Shown: one piece after another, positions 35,709 to 45,209 of the stretch
How positions within the stretch are numbered: position 1 is the stretch's first letter
Layout of the letters: the number at the start of each line of letters is the position of its first letter
Assembly (NCBI GenBank): GCA_964539975.1
Contig: CAZIKK010000009.1
Coordinates: 1 to 64,000, forward strand
DNA from: 38-11 sp964539975
Lineage (GTDB): Bacteria > Bacillota > Clostridia > Tissierellales > Dethiosulfatibacteraceae
Reading direction: 5' to 3'
DNA: 64,000 nt
Position numbers and translations under genes: made by a program
Notes under the pieces: generated by a model
Told to the model about the DNA's origin: nothing
Seen by the model: the letters and a program-made list of their open reading frames with translations, nothing else
The model's database searches: none

Positions 35709-37256
35709 ATGCCTGACATGGATTTAGCTAAATATGAGAAAAAAATGACCGTTCGTAGAATCAGAAGTGATGACTTCGAAAAAATTATACACCTCCAAAA
35801 AATTTGTTTCCCTAATATGATCCCTTGGAAAATTTCGCAACTCCAAAGTCAAATCGATATTTTCCCAGAAGGGCAAATTTGTGTTGAGTACGATGGGTTT
35901 CTTATCGGCTCAAGCTCAAGTTTAATTATTAATTTTGATGAATACGATGATCAACATTCATGGGACGAAATCACCGATGAAGGTTACATCACAAACCATG
36001 ACCCTGAAGGAAACAATCTATATGGCATAGAAGTTATGACTCATCCCGATTTCCGAAACATGAAAGTAGGGAGACGCCTTTATGAAGCCAGAAAAGAACT
36101 GGTTCAACGCATGAATCTCGAAAGCATCATTATTGGTGGTCGTATTCCGAACTACTATAAATATTCGAACGAAATGACCCCTAAAGAATATGCGGAAGCT
36201 GTCAAAATTCATAATATTTATGATCCCATTCTAACTTTCCAATTACATAATGGGTTTGTGTTGAAAAGAATTATTCGAAAATACTTGCCTGACGACAAGG
36301 CTTCTTTGGAGTATGCCACTTTAATGGAATGGCATAATATCGAGTATCAACCTCCAACCAAACGGCATTTTAAAACAGCTTTCCCTGTTAGAATATGCGT
36401 TGTCCAGTACATGATGAAAAAGATCAATTCTTTTGAAGAATTCGCACACCAATGCGAGTACTATGTGGACGTGGCAGCCAACTATAAATCTGATTTTGTG
36501 GTTTTCCCTGAAATTTTCACAACCCAGCTGTTGTCTTTCATGGACCAGGATACCCCTAGCCAATCCATTAGAAAGCTCGCTACCTATACAGAAGACTATA
36601 TCGAAATCTTCACAGATTTTGCTGTGCGTTACAATGTCAATATTATTGGGGGCTCTCATTTTGTGGAGGAAGAAGGCAATATTTACAACATCGCTTATCT
36701 ATTCCGCAGAGATGGCACTATCGACAAACAATATAAAATTCATATCACTCCAAATGAACAAAAATGGTGGGGAATCTCAACTGGAGATGAAATAAAAGTA
36801 TTTGATACCGATTGTGGTAAAATCTCCATTTTGATTTGCTACGACATAGAGTTCCCAGAACTGAGTAGGTTGGTAACAGAAAAAGGCGCCAACATCATTT
36901 TTACGCCTTTCTGCACCGACGAGCGCCAAGGCTATTTACGCGTTCGCTACTGTGCGCAAGCAAGAGCTGTTGAAAATCAAATCTACACTGTGATCGCTGG
37001 AACCGTAGGCAATCTTACCCACGTTGAGAATATGGATATTCAATATGCCCAATCTGCTATTTTTACACCTTCGGATTTTTCCTTTCCAAGAGACGGCATC
37101 ATGGCAGAGTGCACACCCAATATCGAGATGGTCATGGTCGGAGATTTGGATCTGGAATTGTTGAAGCGTTCTAGAAAATCGGGAACCGTCACTCTTCTCA
37201 AGAATCGACGATCCGACTTGTACGAGCTTCGAGAAAAGAAAACCGCGGAGATCTAA
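35709..37256 (+). CDS. GNAT acetyltransferase fused to a carbon-nitrogen hydrolase (YhcX-like)
   Basis: 515 residues. Residues about 10-215 are a GNAT domain (EVMTHPDFRNMKVGRRLYEARKEL holds the CoA loop). Residues about 225-500 are a nitrilase-fold amidohydrolase with the catalytic triad Glu in VVFPEIF, Lys in YKIHITPNE and Cys in ILICYDIEFPE. The same fusion is known as YhcX in Bacillus; its substrate is unsettled. GAGGAG is 8 bases before the ATG at 35709, so I prefer it to the GTG at 35700. Single-gene unit with its own promoter and terminator. Confidence 0.93.
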   Translation: MPDMDLAKYEKKMTVRRIRSDDFEKIIHLQKICFPNMIPWKISQLQSQIDIFPEGQICVEYDGFLIGSSSSLIINFDEYDDQHSWDEITDEGYITNHDPEGNNLYGIEVMTHPDFRNMKVGRRLYEARKELVQRMNLESIIIGGRIPNYYKYSNEMTPKEYAEAVKIHNIYDPILTFQLHNGFVLKRIIRKYLPDDKASLEYATLMEWHNIEYQPPTKRHFKTAFPVRICVVQYMMKKINSFEEFAHQCEYYVDVAANYKSDFVVFPEIFTTQLLSFMDQDTPSQSIRKLATYTEDYIEIFTDFAVRYNVNIIGGSHFVEEEGNIYNIAYLFRRDGTIDKQYKIHITPNEQKWWGISTGDEIKVFDTDCGKISILICYDIEFPELSRLVTEKGANIIFTPFCTDERQGYLRVRYCAQARAVENQIYTVIAGTVGNLTHVENMDIQYAQSAIFTPSDFSFPRDGIMAECTPNIEMVMVGDLDLELLKRSRKSGTVTLLKNRRSDLYELREKKTAEI

Positions 37257-37269
37257 TCCTCCGCGGTTA
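37242..37269. terminator. Bidirectional terminator
   Basis: Perfect 10-bp GC-rich stem AACCGCGGAG/CTCCGCGGTT, 8-base loop. It spans the stop codons of the GNAT-nitrilase gene and of tatD. Confidence 0.8.
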
Positions 37270-38034
37270 CTTTATTTCAAACATTTTTTTGAAATTATTC
37301 GTTGTAATTTCTGCCACTTTCTCAAAAGACAAGCCTTTCAAGTCTGCAATTTCCTGAGCCACGTAACACACATATGCCGGTTCATTTCGTTTTCCTCTGA
37401 AAGGTACCGGTGTCAGATAGGGAGCATCTGTTTCAACCAACAAGTGCTCTAGTGGGATTTCCTTTGCCACCTCTTTCGCTTTTCTCGCATTTTTGAAAGT
37501 AACCGGTCCCGCCAACGAAATCAAGAATCCCATTTTGATAAAGCTTTTTGCCAGTTCAACATTGCCAGAATAACAATGCATAATCCCTCGCATACTCGTG
37601 TTGTATTCTGATTGGATCAACTCATAGATTTCCCCGTGGGCTTCTCTATCATGGACAATAAAAGGCATATCCAGTTTCTTTGCCAATCTCATCTGCTCAA
37701 CAAACCATTTCCTTTGAACTTCCTTTGGAGAGTGGTTGTAATGATAGTCCAATCCAATCTCTCCAATGGCCACCACTTTTTTCTTTTTAGCCAATGCTTC
37801 AATAATTGACAAGGAATCCTCTGTCACTTCTTTCGCATTATGAGGATGATATCCCACAGATGCAAAAACTTTGGAATGCTGCTCAGATGCATTCACCGCT
37901 TTTATGGATGAATTCAAGTCATAAGCAGCGTGCAATACATAAGCGATGCCATCTTTATTGAATGATTGGATCAATTGGTCTCTGTCTCGATCAAACCTGG
38001 TATCATCCAGATGCACATGACTGTCTACCAACAT
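37267..38034 (-). CDS. tatD: TatD-family metal-dependent nuclease
   Basis: 255 residues. Metal ligands are visible in DSHVHLDD, AIGEIGLDYHYNHS, IVHDREA, MHCYSG and VETDAPYLTP. TatD proteins are 3'-5' exonucleases of DNA/RNA repair and turnover. I chose the ATG at 38034, since AGTAGG is well placed for it. It follows metG and a small membrane protein, a conserved neighbourhood in Bacillota (metS-tatD-rnmV-ksgA). Confidence 0.94.
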   Translation of the reverse strand: MLVDSHVHLDDTRFDRDRDQLIQSFNKDGIAYVLHAAYDLNSSIKAVNASEQHSKVFASVGYHPHNAKEVTEDSLSIIEALAKKKKVVAIGEIGLDYHYNHSPKEVQRKWFVEQMRLAKKLDMPFIVHDREAHGEIYELIQSEYNTSMRGIMHCYSGNVELAKSFIKMGFLISLAGPVTFKNARKAKEVAKEIPLEHLLVETDAPYLTPVPFRGKRNEPAYVCYVAQEIADLKGLSFEKVAEITTNNFKKMFEIK

Positions 38035-38043
38035 AGTCATCAC

Positions 38044-38562
38044 CTACTTTCTCTTCTTTGTCTTTTTACGGTATTGCTTAATTAATGAAGCAACTTTTTC
38101 CTTCTCTACTCGATCATCTTTCACAGTAAGCTTCACGATTGAGTCCCTATTTTTTGATTGAAAACCTATCATCACTTTGCATGTTTTGCCATTGAAGCCT
38201 GTCCATTCCACATTTTTGATGCTGTCCCATTTAATGAGGTTGTTGTTTTTTAAAATCCCTCCCTCAGAAATGGCTGTTCGACTCAATGCATTGATGGCCA
38301 CTGCAATAAAAAGCACCAAAGTAGCCGAAAACTGCATCAGATCGTCTTGTCTAATCTCTTGTCCAGTAGTAGTCATACTGTACAAAGAATAGGCCATCAG
38401 CAGGATCATAGCAATTACTACCCCACTTAATCCTTTCATGATTCGATTGTCAATTTTTAAATGGTATAACACTTTCCCTTTTTCTTTATGGTTGACTATC
38501 TTGTTCTTAATGTTCAAAAACAAAATAATCACACCGAAAAGCAATAATACTTGATACAACAT
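38044..38562 (-). CDS. Small membrane protein, DUF5673-like
   Basis: 172 residues. One N-terminal helix (YQVLLLFGVIILFL), two more central helices, then a positively charged soluble domain (about 100-172) of the type found in DUF5673-like proteins, with WDSIKNVEWTGF. AGGAG lies 9 bases before the ATG at 38562. It sits between metG and tatD and is probably in their transcript. Function unknown; the family link is by general pattern only. Confidence 0.7.
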   Translation of the reverse strand: MLYQVLLLFGVIILFLNIKNKIVNHKEKGKVLYHLKIDNRIMKGLSGVVIAMILLMAYSLYSMTTTGQEIRQDDLMQFSATLVLFIAVAINALSRTAISEGGILKNNNLIKWDSIKNVEWTGFNGKTCKVMIGFQSKNRDSIVKLTVKDDRVEKEKVASLIKQYRKKTKKRK

Positions 38563-38580
38563 CACTCACCACTCCTATCT

Positions 38581-40530
38581 TTATGTTATGCTGGCCCCAT
38601 CTTTGAAATCCTCCAAAGTGGAAACCAGTGTCAGTTTTTTACCTTTAGATGCCGCCAACACCATCCCTTGAGATTCTACTCCTCTCAATTTCACAGGAGC
38701 CAAATTGTAAACCATGACCACTTTTTTTCCAATTAATTCTTCTGGTTGATACCACTTGGCTATGCCCGATACCACCTGGCGATTCTCTTCTGCAATTTTC
38801 AACTGCAATACCAACAATCGATCTGCATCAGGATGTTTTTCGCATGAGATAATCTCAGCCAGTCGCAAGTCTAATCTCCCAAAATCATCAATGGTGATTT
38901 CCGGTTTGGATTTTTGAAGTTTTTTTGGTTGAATGCTTTGTTGTTTCTTGTCTTTTTCTACTATTGGTTCTCCAGAAATACTCTCAATTTTCTTGGCTGC
39001 ATCGATTCTCGTAAAAAGTATCTCCGGTAGATTGACTCTATCCCCTGCTTTGATTCCATTAAACTGCGTCAGACTGTCCCATGTTTGTAAATCTGAATTG
39101 AGTTGCTTGAATATTTTATCTGATGTTTCTGGTAAAAATGGTGACAGCATCACAGCAGAAAATCGAATAGCTTCTAGCAAATGATATAATACTGTCCCAA
39201 GTCGGTCTTTTTGAGACGCATCTCGTCCAAGTACCCAAGGTGTGGTCTCGTCGATGTATTTGTTGCTTCTTCTCAATAATTTGAAAATCTCATCAATAGC
39301 ATCCGCCACTCTCAATTCGTCCATTTTTGATTTGACCCGTCCCGGCGTTGCCAACGCCAAGTCTATCAAGGACTGGTCAATGGTTTCAATTTTTGATGGC
39401 GGCATAATTTTCCCATCAAAGTATTTGTTTGCCATCGCAACCGTTCGATTCACAAGATTGCCCAATACATTAGCTAGTTCGGTGTTAATTCTTTCTATAA
39501 GCAATTCATAAGTGATGGTTCCGTCATTGGCAAAGGGCATTTCATGCAAAACGAAAAATCGAATGGCATCCACCCCGAAGTGCTCAACAAGAAAGTCCGC
39601 ATAAATGACATTGCCTCTTGATTTGCTCATTTTCCCCTCGCCAACCAACAACCACGGGTGACCAAAGATTTGTTTGGGTAAAGGAACTCCCAGAGCCAAC
39701 AACATAATGGGCCAATAGATGGTATGAAATCTTAGAATATCTTTACCGATCAAATGGACATCAGCTGGCCAATACTTTTTATACAATTCTCCATGATCGC
39801 CATCCGGATCATATCCTAATCCTGTGATATAGTTGGATAGCGCATCAATCCATACATAGATGACATGCCCTGGTTCAAAATCTACTGGGATGCCCCATTT
39901 GAAGGATGTTCTAGACACACATAAGTCCTGTAAGCCCGGTTTTAAAAAATTATTCAACATCTCATTTTTTCTAGACTCTGGCTGTATGAAGGTGGGGTTT
40001 TCTTCAATGTGTCGAATCAATTGATCTGAATATTTGCTCAATTTAAAGAAGTAAGCTTCTTCCTTTGCTTGATAAACCTCTCTTCCACAGTCAGGACATT
40101 TGCCTCCCACCAATTGCCCTTCTGTGTAGAAAGATTCGTCTGGCGTACAGTACCACCCTTCGTAAAAACCTTTGTAAATGTCTCCTTGATCATGCAATTG
40201 TTTGAATATTTTTTGCACGATTTTTTTGTGATCCGGTTCTGTTGTTCTGATAAATCGATCATAAGAAGTGTTCATTAGATCCCAAATTTGTTTGATCTCA
40301 TCCGCTACGCCATCCACGAATTCTTGAGGTTTCAAGCCCGCTTCTGCCGCTTTTTGTTCAATCTTTTGGCCGTGCTCATCCGTTCCGGTTTGAAAATAAA
40401 CATCGTAACCCAATAACCGTTTGAATCTTGCGATGCTGTCCGCCAAAACAATCTCATAAGTATTGCCTATATGCGGTTTCCCAGAAGTGTACGCAATTGC
40501 AGTTGTAATGTAATATTGTTCTTTTTTCAT
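38581..40530 (-). CDS. metG: Methionyl-tRNA synthetase
   Basis: 649 residues, with the C-terminal tRNA-binding (EMAP-like) domain at about 540-649 (DDFGRLDLRLAEIISCEKHPDADRLL). The HIGH-type motif is in YTSGKPHIGNTYE, KMSKS in GKMSKSRGN; a Cys knuckle (CPDCGRE) and a second pair (WYCTPDES) fit the zinc-binding form. It charges tRNA-Met. It is controlled by a Met-specific T-box leader (40576-40830). Confidence 0.98.
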   Translation of the reverse strand: MKKEQYYITTAIAYTSGKPHIGNTYEIVLADSIARFKRLLGYDVYFQTGTDEHGQKIEQKAAEAGLKPQEFVDGVADEIKQIWDLMNTSYDRFIRTTEPDHKKIVQKIFKQLHDQGDIYKGFYEGWYCTPDESFYTEGQLVGGKCPDCGREVYQAKEEAYFFKLSKYSDQLIRHIEENPTFIQPESRKNEMLNNFLKPGLQDLCVSRTSFKWGIPVDFEPGHVIYVWIDALSNYITGLGYDPDGDHGELYKKYWPADVHLIGKDILRFHTIYWPIMLLALGVPLPKQIFGHPWLLVGEGKMSKSRGNVIYADFLVEHFGVDAIRFFVLHEMPFANDGTITYELLIERINTELANVLGNLVNRTVAMANKYFDGKIMPPSKIETIDQSLIDLALATPGRVKSKMDELRVADAIDEIFKLLRRSNKYIDETTPWVLGRDASQKDRLGTVLYHLLEAIRFSAVMLSPFLPETSDKIFKQLNSDLQTWDSLTQFNGIKAGDRVNLPEILFTRIDAAKKIESISGEPIVEKDKKQQSIQPKKLQKSKPEITIDDFGRLDLRLAEIISCEKHPDADRLLVLQLKIAEENRQVVSGIAKWYQPEELIGKKVVMVYNLAPVKLRGVESQGMVLAASKGKKLTLVSTLEDFKDGASIT

Positions 40531-40575
40531 CTTTTCTTCCTTTCATTCATTTCTGATTTCGGGATTTTCGGGAAT

Positions 40576-40830
40576 AAAAAACGTCTCCTATTAAACATAA
40601 GAGACGAAATCTTCCGTGTTACCACTCTTCTTCGTGAATTTTTCACAAAATTCACCTCAAGGTTTATCAACCTATCCTTAACGAGGACCAACCGCCATGT
40701 CCTACTTGAATCTTTCAGACATAGTGCTCAGGGGCCATCTTCATTTTCTCCCGCATCATCGGGTTACACCTATTCCGACTCTCTTGGGATGCTTCGAAAA
40801 ATTACTCTTCCCTTCTTCACATATAATATA
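40576..40830 (-). promoter_or_regulatory. T-box leader of metG (specifier ATG)
   Basis: The minus-strand leader has AGTA, an AGAGAG stretch and the conserved T-box sequence AGAGTGGTAACACGG (40614-40628). A terminator (40582-40587 with 40601-40606 and TTTTTT) follows it. The specifier position, by the pattern NNN-G-CCCC-TGAGC, is ATG at 40738-40736, matching methionine. Uncharged tRNA-Met should prevent termination and switch on metG. Confidence 0.93.
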
Positions 40831-40836
40831 AGATAG

Positions 40837-40865
40837 AATATATAATATTTCCTAAACCTTGTCAA
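40837..40865 (-). promoter_or_regulatory. Promoter of the metG leader
   Basis: Perfect TTGACA (40860-40865), 17-bp spacer, TATATT (40837-40842) on the minus strand. The -35 lies just downstream of the rqcP stop codon. Confidence 0.85.
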
Positions 40866-40873
40866 GTGAGTCC

Positions 40874-41116
40874 TTAGGAGATAATGCGATACATGTTTGC
40901 GGCATCGTTTTTGGATACATGCTCTTTCAAATCTTCCACCACAATTTTCATTGTTTTATCGCCAAACATAATTTCAATTTCATCTTCTACAGCCACTTCT
41001 GTTCCAGGTTTAGCGTCTTTCCCATTGACTCGGACTCTTCCACTTTCACATGCCTCTTTTGCAATTGTACGTCTCTTGATGATCCTGGCATTTTTTAAAT
41101 ACTTGTCAATCCTCAT
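40874..41116 (-). CDS. rqcP: S4-domain RNA-binding protein RqcP
   Basis: 80 residues, almost only an S4 domain (MRIDKYLKNARIIKRRTIAKEACESGRV... in part), like YabO/Hsp15. In Bacillota it helps RqcH add alanine tails to stalled nascent chains on the 50S subunit. GGAGG precedes the ATG at 41116. It follows hup across a strong hairpin (41143-41169), so it is probably made at a lower level by read-through. The yabP, yabQ and divIC genes that usually follow are not here. Confidence 0.93.
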   Translation of the reverse strand: MRIDKYLKNARIIKRRTIAKEACESGRVRVNGKDAKPGTEVAVEDEIEIMFGDKTMKIVVEDLKEHVSKNDAANMYRIIS

Positions 41117-41142
41117 TTTGAACCTCCAATGGCATATATGAA

Positions 41143-41169
41143 AATCAGACCTCTTCAAGAGGTCTGATT
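41143..41169 (-). terminator. Hairpin terminator between hup and rqcP
   Basis: 13-bp perfect arms AATCAGACCTCTT/AAGAGGTCTGATT around one base, followed on the minus strand by TTTTCATAT. The weak T-tract would allow partial read-through into rqcP, 27 bases downstream. Confidence 0.75.
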
Positions 41170-41183
41170 CATCATTTTATATA

Positions 41184-41462
41184 CTATTTGTTAACTGCCT
41201 CTTTTAAAGATTTGCCAGCTTTAAACACAGGTGCTTTTGATGCTGGGATCTCAATTGTTTGCTTTGGATCTCTTGGGTTTCTGCCTTTTCTCTCTTTTCT
41301 GCTTCTCACTTCAAAGGTTCCAAATCCAACTAATTGTACTTTCTCACCTTTTACTAGTTCTGCTTTTACAGTATCCATAAAAGCATTCAATGCAACTTCT
41401 GCATCTTTCTTCGTAAAACCAGTCTGCTCTGCTATGCTAGCAACTAATTCAGCTTTATTCAC
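41184..41462 (-). CDS. hup: HU-family DNA-binding protein
   Basis: 92 residues, the normal HU length. NKAELVASIAEQTGFTKKDAE opens the helical body and the DNA-binding arm is visible as GFGTFEVRSRKERKGRNPRDPKQTIEIPA. GTG start at 41462 with AAGGAGGG upstream. It bends and compacts DNA. Encoded between mazG and rqcP, as in many Clostridia. Confidence 0.96.
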   Translation of the reverse strand: MNKAELVASIAEQTGFTKKDAEVALNAFMDTVKAELVKGEKVQLVGFGTFEVRSRKERKGRNPRDPKQTIEIPASKAPVFKAGKSLKEAVNK

Positions 41463-41507
41463 TATAAAACCCTCCTTAAATATTAGTATTGCAAATTCCA
41501 ATCGGAA

Positions 41508-42938
41508 TTACTGCCTTTTTGATGTTTCCCATAACTCATCCATTTCTGCTAGTGTCATGTCTTGTAACGACTTTTTGGCATTGGATTCAATAAACTTGAA
41601 TCTATCTATGAATTTACGATTCGTTTTGTTCAACGCCACATCCGGGTTGATTTTTAAAAACCTTGAGAAATTTATGATGGCAAACAACAAATCTCCCAAC
41701 TCTTCTTCTATTTTTTTGCTCTCCATATTGCCGTAAGCTTCCATTAACTCATTGATTTCTTCATTTACTTTGATAACAGCACCTGTTACATCCGGCCAAT
41801 CAAATCCAATCTCTGCTGCTTTTTGTTGAATCTTGAACCCTCTTGTCAAAGGAGACATGGATTTTGGAATGTCTTCCAACCTGTCTGAATAAGTAACTCT
41901 AGGATTCTCCTTGATTTTTGCCTGATCCCAGCTCTTTTTGGCATCTCCTGCATTATCAACCTTTTCATTCTTGAAAACATGAGGATGTCGATTAATCAGT
42001 TTTTGACAAATTGCTGATGTAATGTCCTCAAAATTAAAATAACCTTCTTCTGCAGCAATTTGGGCATTGAATACAACTTGAAGCAATAAATCACCCAACT
42101 CTTCTACGAGATGATCTAAGTCGTTTTTCTCAATGGCATCTACAACCTCATAAGCTTCTTCAATGACACATTGACGAAGTGACTCATGAGTTTGTTTTCT
42201 ATCCCAAGGACATCCATCCGGTCCTCTCAATATAGCCATTAGCTTTTTCAAATCATTTATATTATACATGCCTAACATTGAATTTTCAATACTTTCAATG
42301 AAAATATATGTTGAATAGGCATAGTTTTTTTGTCGATCCAGCTCAAAAAGAGGTATTTTTTGAAATAATCCACTAAAAATATCCAAAAAAACCAATTCCA
42401 TGTCTGAAGGATACATCTCTGTCAAGGCAATTTTAACTGATGAGGCCAAACTCTGATTCTCAATTCCAGCAACAAATAGTTCTGAATGCATATCTAATTG
42501 ATAAGGATCGAGCTCATGAGCGCCAATTATTTTTACAACTTGATTCTTAGGCTTAACCATTTTCATCGCTTTATCTGAAAAACTCTCCCCATCAATTATG
42601 TCAATCTCGATTTTGTGATCTTGATTCCGAAGCAATTGTTCTGTTACCAAATCTCCCATCCAAGGAGACCCAGGCACCAAGTAAAGAATCTCACCATATT
42701 TCCTTGCTGCTTCAACCAAACGAGCTTGTATGGCTTCATAGACATGGTCTAACGATTCTTCCAGTTCAAAAATTAAATCGAAAGTTTGCAATGACGTCAA
42801 CTGATTTTTTTGTAGAACAGGATGTTTTGCTGTCCTAGCATATTTGGGCATTTCCCTGGTGACCCATTGATACCCTTTGACGGTCATATCTTCTAACTCC
42901 CCAGTCCCAAGCCCTACTATGTGTATTTTTGGTTTCAT
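41508..42938 (-). CDS. mazG: Tetrapyrrole-methylase-like/MazG fusion pyrophosphohydrolase (YabN)
   Basis: 476 residues. The first 220 form a SAM-methylase-like fold (KIHIVGLGTGELEDMT, LYLVPGSPWMGD). Two MazG domains follow: one with EEAYEVVDAIEKND...ELGDLLLQVVFNAQ and one with EEINELMEAYG...ELGDLLFAIINF. It removes pyrophosphate from damaged or non-canonical NTPs. The methylase part has no known activity in most members. The ATG at 42938 is better placed from AGGAG than the adjacent one at 42941. It lies 10 bases after the flippase gene. Confidence 0.95.
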   Translation of the reverse strand: MKPKIHIVGLGTGELEDMTVKGYQWVTREMPKYARTAKHPVLQKNQLTSLQTFDLIFELEESLDHVYEAIQARLVEAARKYGEILYLVPGSPWMGDLVTEQLLRNQDHKIEIDIIDGESFSDKAMKMVKPKNQVVKIIGAHELDPYQLDMHSELFVAGIENQSLASSVKIALTEMYPSDMELVFLDIFSGLFQKIPLFELDRQKNYAYSTYIFIESIENSMLGMYNINDLKKLMAILRGPDGCPWDRKQTHESLRQCVIEEAYEVVDAIEKNDLDHLVEELGDLLLQVVFNAQIAAEEGYFNFEDITSAICQKLINRHPHVFKNEKVDNAGDAKKSWDQAKIKENPRVTYSDRLEDIPKSMSPLTRGFKIQQKAAEIGFDWPDVTGAVIKVNEEINELMEAYGNMESKKIEEELGDLLFAIINFSRFLKINPDVALNKTNRKFIDRFKFIESNAKKSLQDMTLAEMDELWETSKRQ

Positions 42939-42947
42939 CATTCTCTC

Positions 42948-44555
42948 CTAATGCATTAATCTGAGACGTTTCATCAATTTGTGCAATGTCTCACCTTTGG
43001 GTAATAAGGCCATATCCTCTTCTGTTATGGTTTTTGTGATTGGCAAAGCCACTACATACACCATCACACCCACTCCTATGGCTATCAAGGCTGAAACTTT
43101 CATTCCGACCCAACCTATACCAAGTTGGTAAGCCGCATATACTATCACGCCCATAATAATGGAAGCAACCATAGGACGCACTGCCACAGAAACAATATCG
43201 ACTTTGACTTCAGTATGTCGATTAATATCACGATAGTTTAAAACTGCTGCTGTCAGGTAAGCTGCTATTGTACTGATTGCTGCTCCATTCACATTCAATT
43301 CTGGAATCCCCACCAACACATAAGTCAAGATGATTTTCACAACAGCTCCCACAGCCAAGTTTTTCACTGGCAATCTCTGTCTATCTAATGCTTGAAGAAT
43401 AGCCGTTAAAGACTGCACCAATGTTAAGAATACCACGCTGATTGCCAAAATGGCTAACAACATGCCTACGCTTTGATGTTTATCTGGTCCCAACGCAGGG
43501 TAAAACAAAGCAATAATGGGCTCTGCCAAAATAAAAAGGCCCATAGCTGACGGAAGACCGATAATAAGAGAAGTTCTCATCCCTAAGTTAGTCGTTTGTC
43601 TTAGTTCATTTAAATCCCCTTTAGCGTGAGCATTTGTAATGCTAGGCACCAAACTCATGGCGATTGCAATGGAAAAAACTTGAGGAAAATTGATGAACGT
43701 TTGCGCTGTACCGCTCAACTGTCCATACATGTCTGTTGCTTCCACTTCTGTAAACCCAATAGCCAACAACCTCATTGAAACCAACTTTGCATCAATCAAA
43801 CCCATCAAAGGAACGATAGATGCCCCTATTGTAATAGGTACCACAATGGCCAGCAATCGCTTGATGATCACTTGACTGTCCTCTGTTCGGTTATTGTTAC
43901 CCTCTAAGATGCGATCTTTAATTTTTCTTCTGTTAGCATAGTAAATCATTAGTATCAATAAAAATCCTGCGATCCCTCCAGCAGAAGCCCCAAAAGAAGC
44001 TCCTCCTGCCGCCATTTCCAAGCTAGTGGCCGTCAGGATATAAGCCAATGAAATTCCTGTGGCGAATCGCACTATTTGCTCGATCACTTGAGTATATGCC
44101 GTCGGCATCATGTTTTGCATCCCTTGAAAATACCCTCTGTACACGCTCATAACCGGTACCACCATCAGAGCCGGTGCCAAAGCTATCAGTGAGTAATAAG
44201 AACCCGGATATCCTAAATACTTAGCAATAGATGATGCAAAAAAGAAGACAAATAATGAAGAAGCTACACTGATCAACAAAATTACTTTAAGGGCAACTTT
44301 AAACACTTGATGAGCGCCTTCAGGATTGCCAATGGCTGTTTTTTCCGAAACAAGTCTAGCTACCGCGGTTGGAAAACCTGCCAATGAAACCACCAACAGT
44401 AAATTATAAACCTGATACGCAGGTTGGAAATAACCAATGCCTTCCGTTCCCATCAGGTTAGTGAGAGGTATTCTGTAGATGGCACCGATTATTTTAACGA
44501 TTAGACCCGCTGCCCCCAATACCGCAGCGCCTTTTAGAAAACTGTTTTCTGACAT
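42948..44555 (-). CDS. SpoVB/MurJ-like MOP-superfamily lipid flippase (YabM)
   Basis: 535 residues with about 14 membrane helices. It starts FLKGAAVLGAAGLIVKIIGAIYRIPL, a typical opening for polysaccharide/peptidoglycan-precursor flippases of this family, and has YFQPAYQVYNLLLVVSLAGFPTAVARLVSE. It probably moves lipid-linked sugars across the membrane. GGAGG lies 6 bases before the ATG at 44555. Position ahead of mazG-hup-rqcP is the conserved yabM slot. Confidence 0.93.
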   Translation of the reverse strand: MSENSFLKGAAVLGAAGLIVKIIGAIYRIPLTNLMGTEGIGYFQPAYQVYNLLLVVSLAGFPTAVARLVSEKTAIGNPEGAHQVFKVALKVILLISVASSLFVFFFASSIAKYLGYPGSYYSLIALAPALMVVPVMSVYRGYFQGMQNMMPTAYTQVIEQIVRFATGISLAYILTATSLEMAAGGASFGASAGGIAGFLLILMIYYANRRKIKDRILEGNNNRTEDSQVIIKRLLAIVVPITIGASIVPLMGLIDAKLVSMRLLAIGFTEVEATDMYGQLSGTAQTFINFPQVFSIAIAMSLVPSITNAHAKGDLNELRQTTNLGMRTSLIIGLPSAMGLFILAEPIIALFYPALGPDKHQSVGMLLAILAISVVFLTLVQSLTAILQALDRQRLPVKNLAVGAVVKIILTYVLVGIPELNVNGAAISTIAAYLTAAVLNYRDINRHTEVKVDIVSVAVRPMVASIIMGVIVYAAYQLGIGWVGMKVSALIAIGVGVMVYVVALPITKTITEEDMALLPKGETLHKLMKRLRLMH

Positions 44556-44583
44556 TTCATCCTCCGTTGTCATTGACTGTTCA

Positions 44584-45171
44584 TCATCGAAATAATTTTT
44601 TTGAATATCTAATATTAGTCCCTTTTCTGATGCTTTTGTCTGTCATAATGTTTTGAATCACCAAAATCATGCCTAAAGCAATGATCAAATCTCCCAATGT
44701 GATCACTGTCGGATAAAGTGACCACTGTCGACACGCTAAAAAAGCCCCTCTGTAAAACTGGCTTTCAGGTATGATCGTAAAGTACTTAACATGTCCCGAA
44801 ACAATCAAATCTACAATGTCTGGATCAAATGCTTTTTCGGCCGCTTTCATTGTAACACCTACAGAAAAATCATTCATCGCCATTGCCACAAAGTTAAATA
44901 ACGTCCCCAAAAAAACGATCACTAAGAATCTTATTCTCCTGTTCAAGAAAATGGCAAAAATCAAGAACCCATAAGAGCCTATCAATATGCCTTTTGTAAT
45001 GGTCTCTCCCAGGTCGCTTAACCCTAAATTCAACATGAACACCATTATTTGCATCAAAAGTCCAACGATGACTAAAGCTGGGTACTCGATAGTCAGATAA
45101 CCAAATTTTTCAAATTTACCTTTCCTGATTTTACCAATTATCAATCCAATTAGAATCCCATATAAGAACAA
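44584..45171 (-). CDS. DUF5317-like membrane protein
   Basis: 195 residues with about five membrane helices, the last near LGDLIIALGMILVIQNIM, as in DUF5317 proteins. TTG start at 45171 with GGAGGG 7 bases upstream. First gene of the flippase-mazG-hup operon behind a good promoter. Function unknown. Confidence 0.8.
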   Translation of the reverse strand: MFLYGILIGLIIGKIRKGKFEKFGYLTIEYPALVIVGLLMQIMVFMLNLGLSDLGETITKGILIGSYGFLIFAIFLNRRIRFLVIVFLGTLFNFVAMAMNDFSVGVTMKAAEKAFDPDIVDLIVSGHVKYFTIIPESQFYRGAFLACRQWSLYPTVITLGDLIIALGMILVIQNIMTDKSIRKGTNIRYSKKLFR

Positions 45172-45209
45172 CGCTCACCCTCCATTAATTGATGATCATT
45201 AACTGCTTA

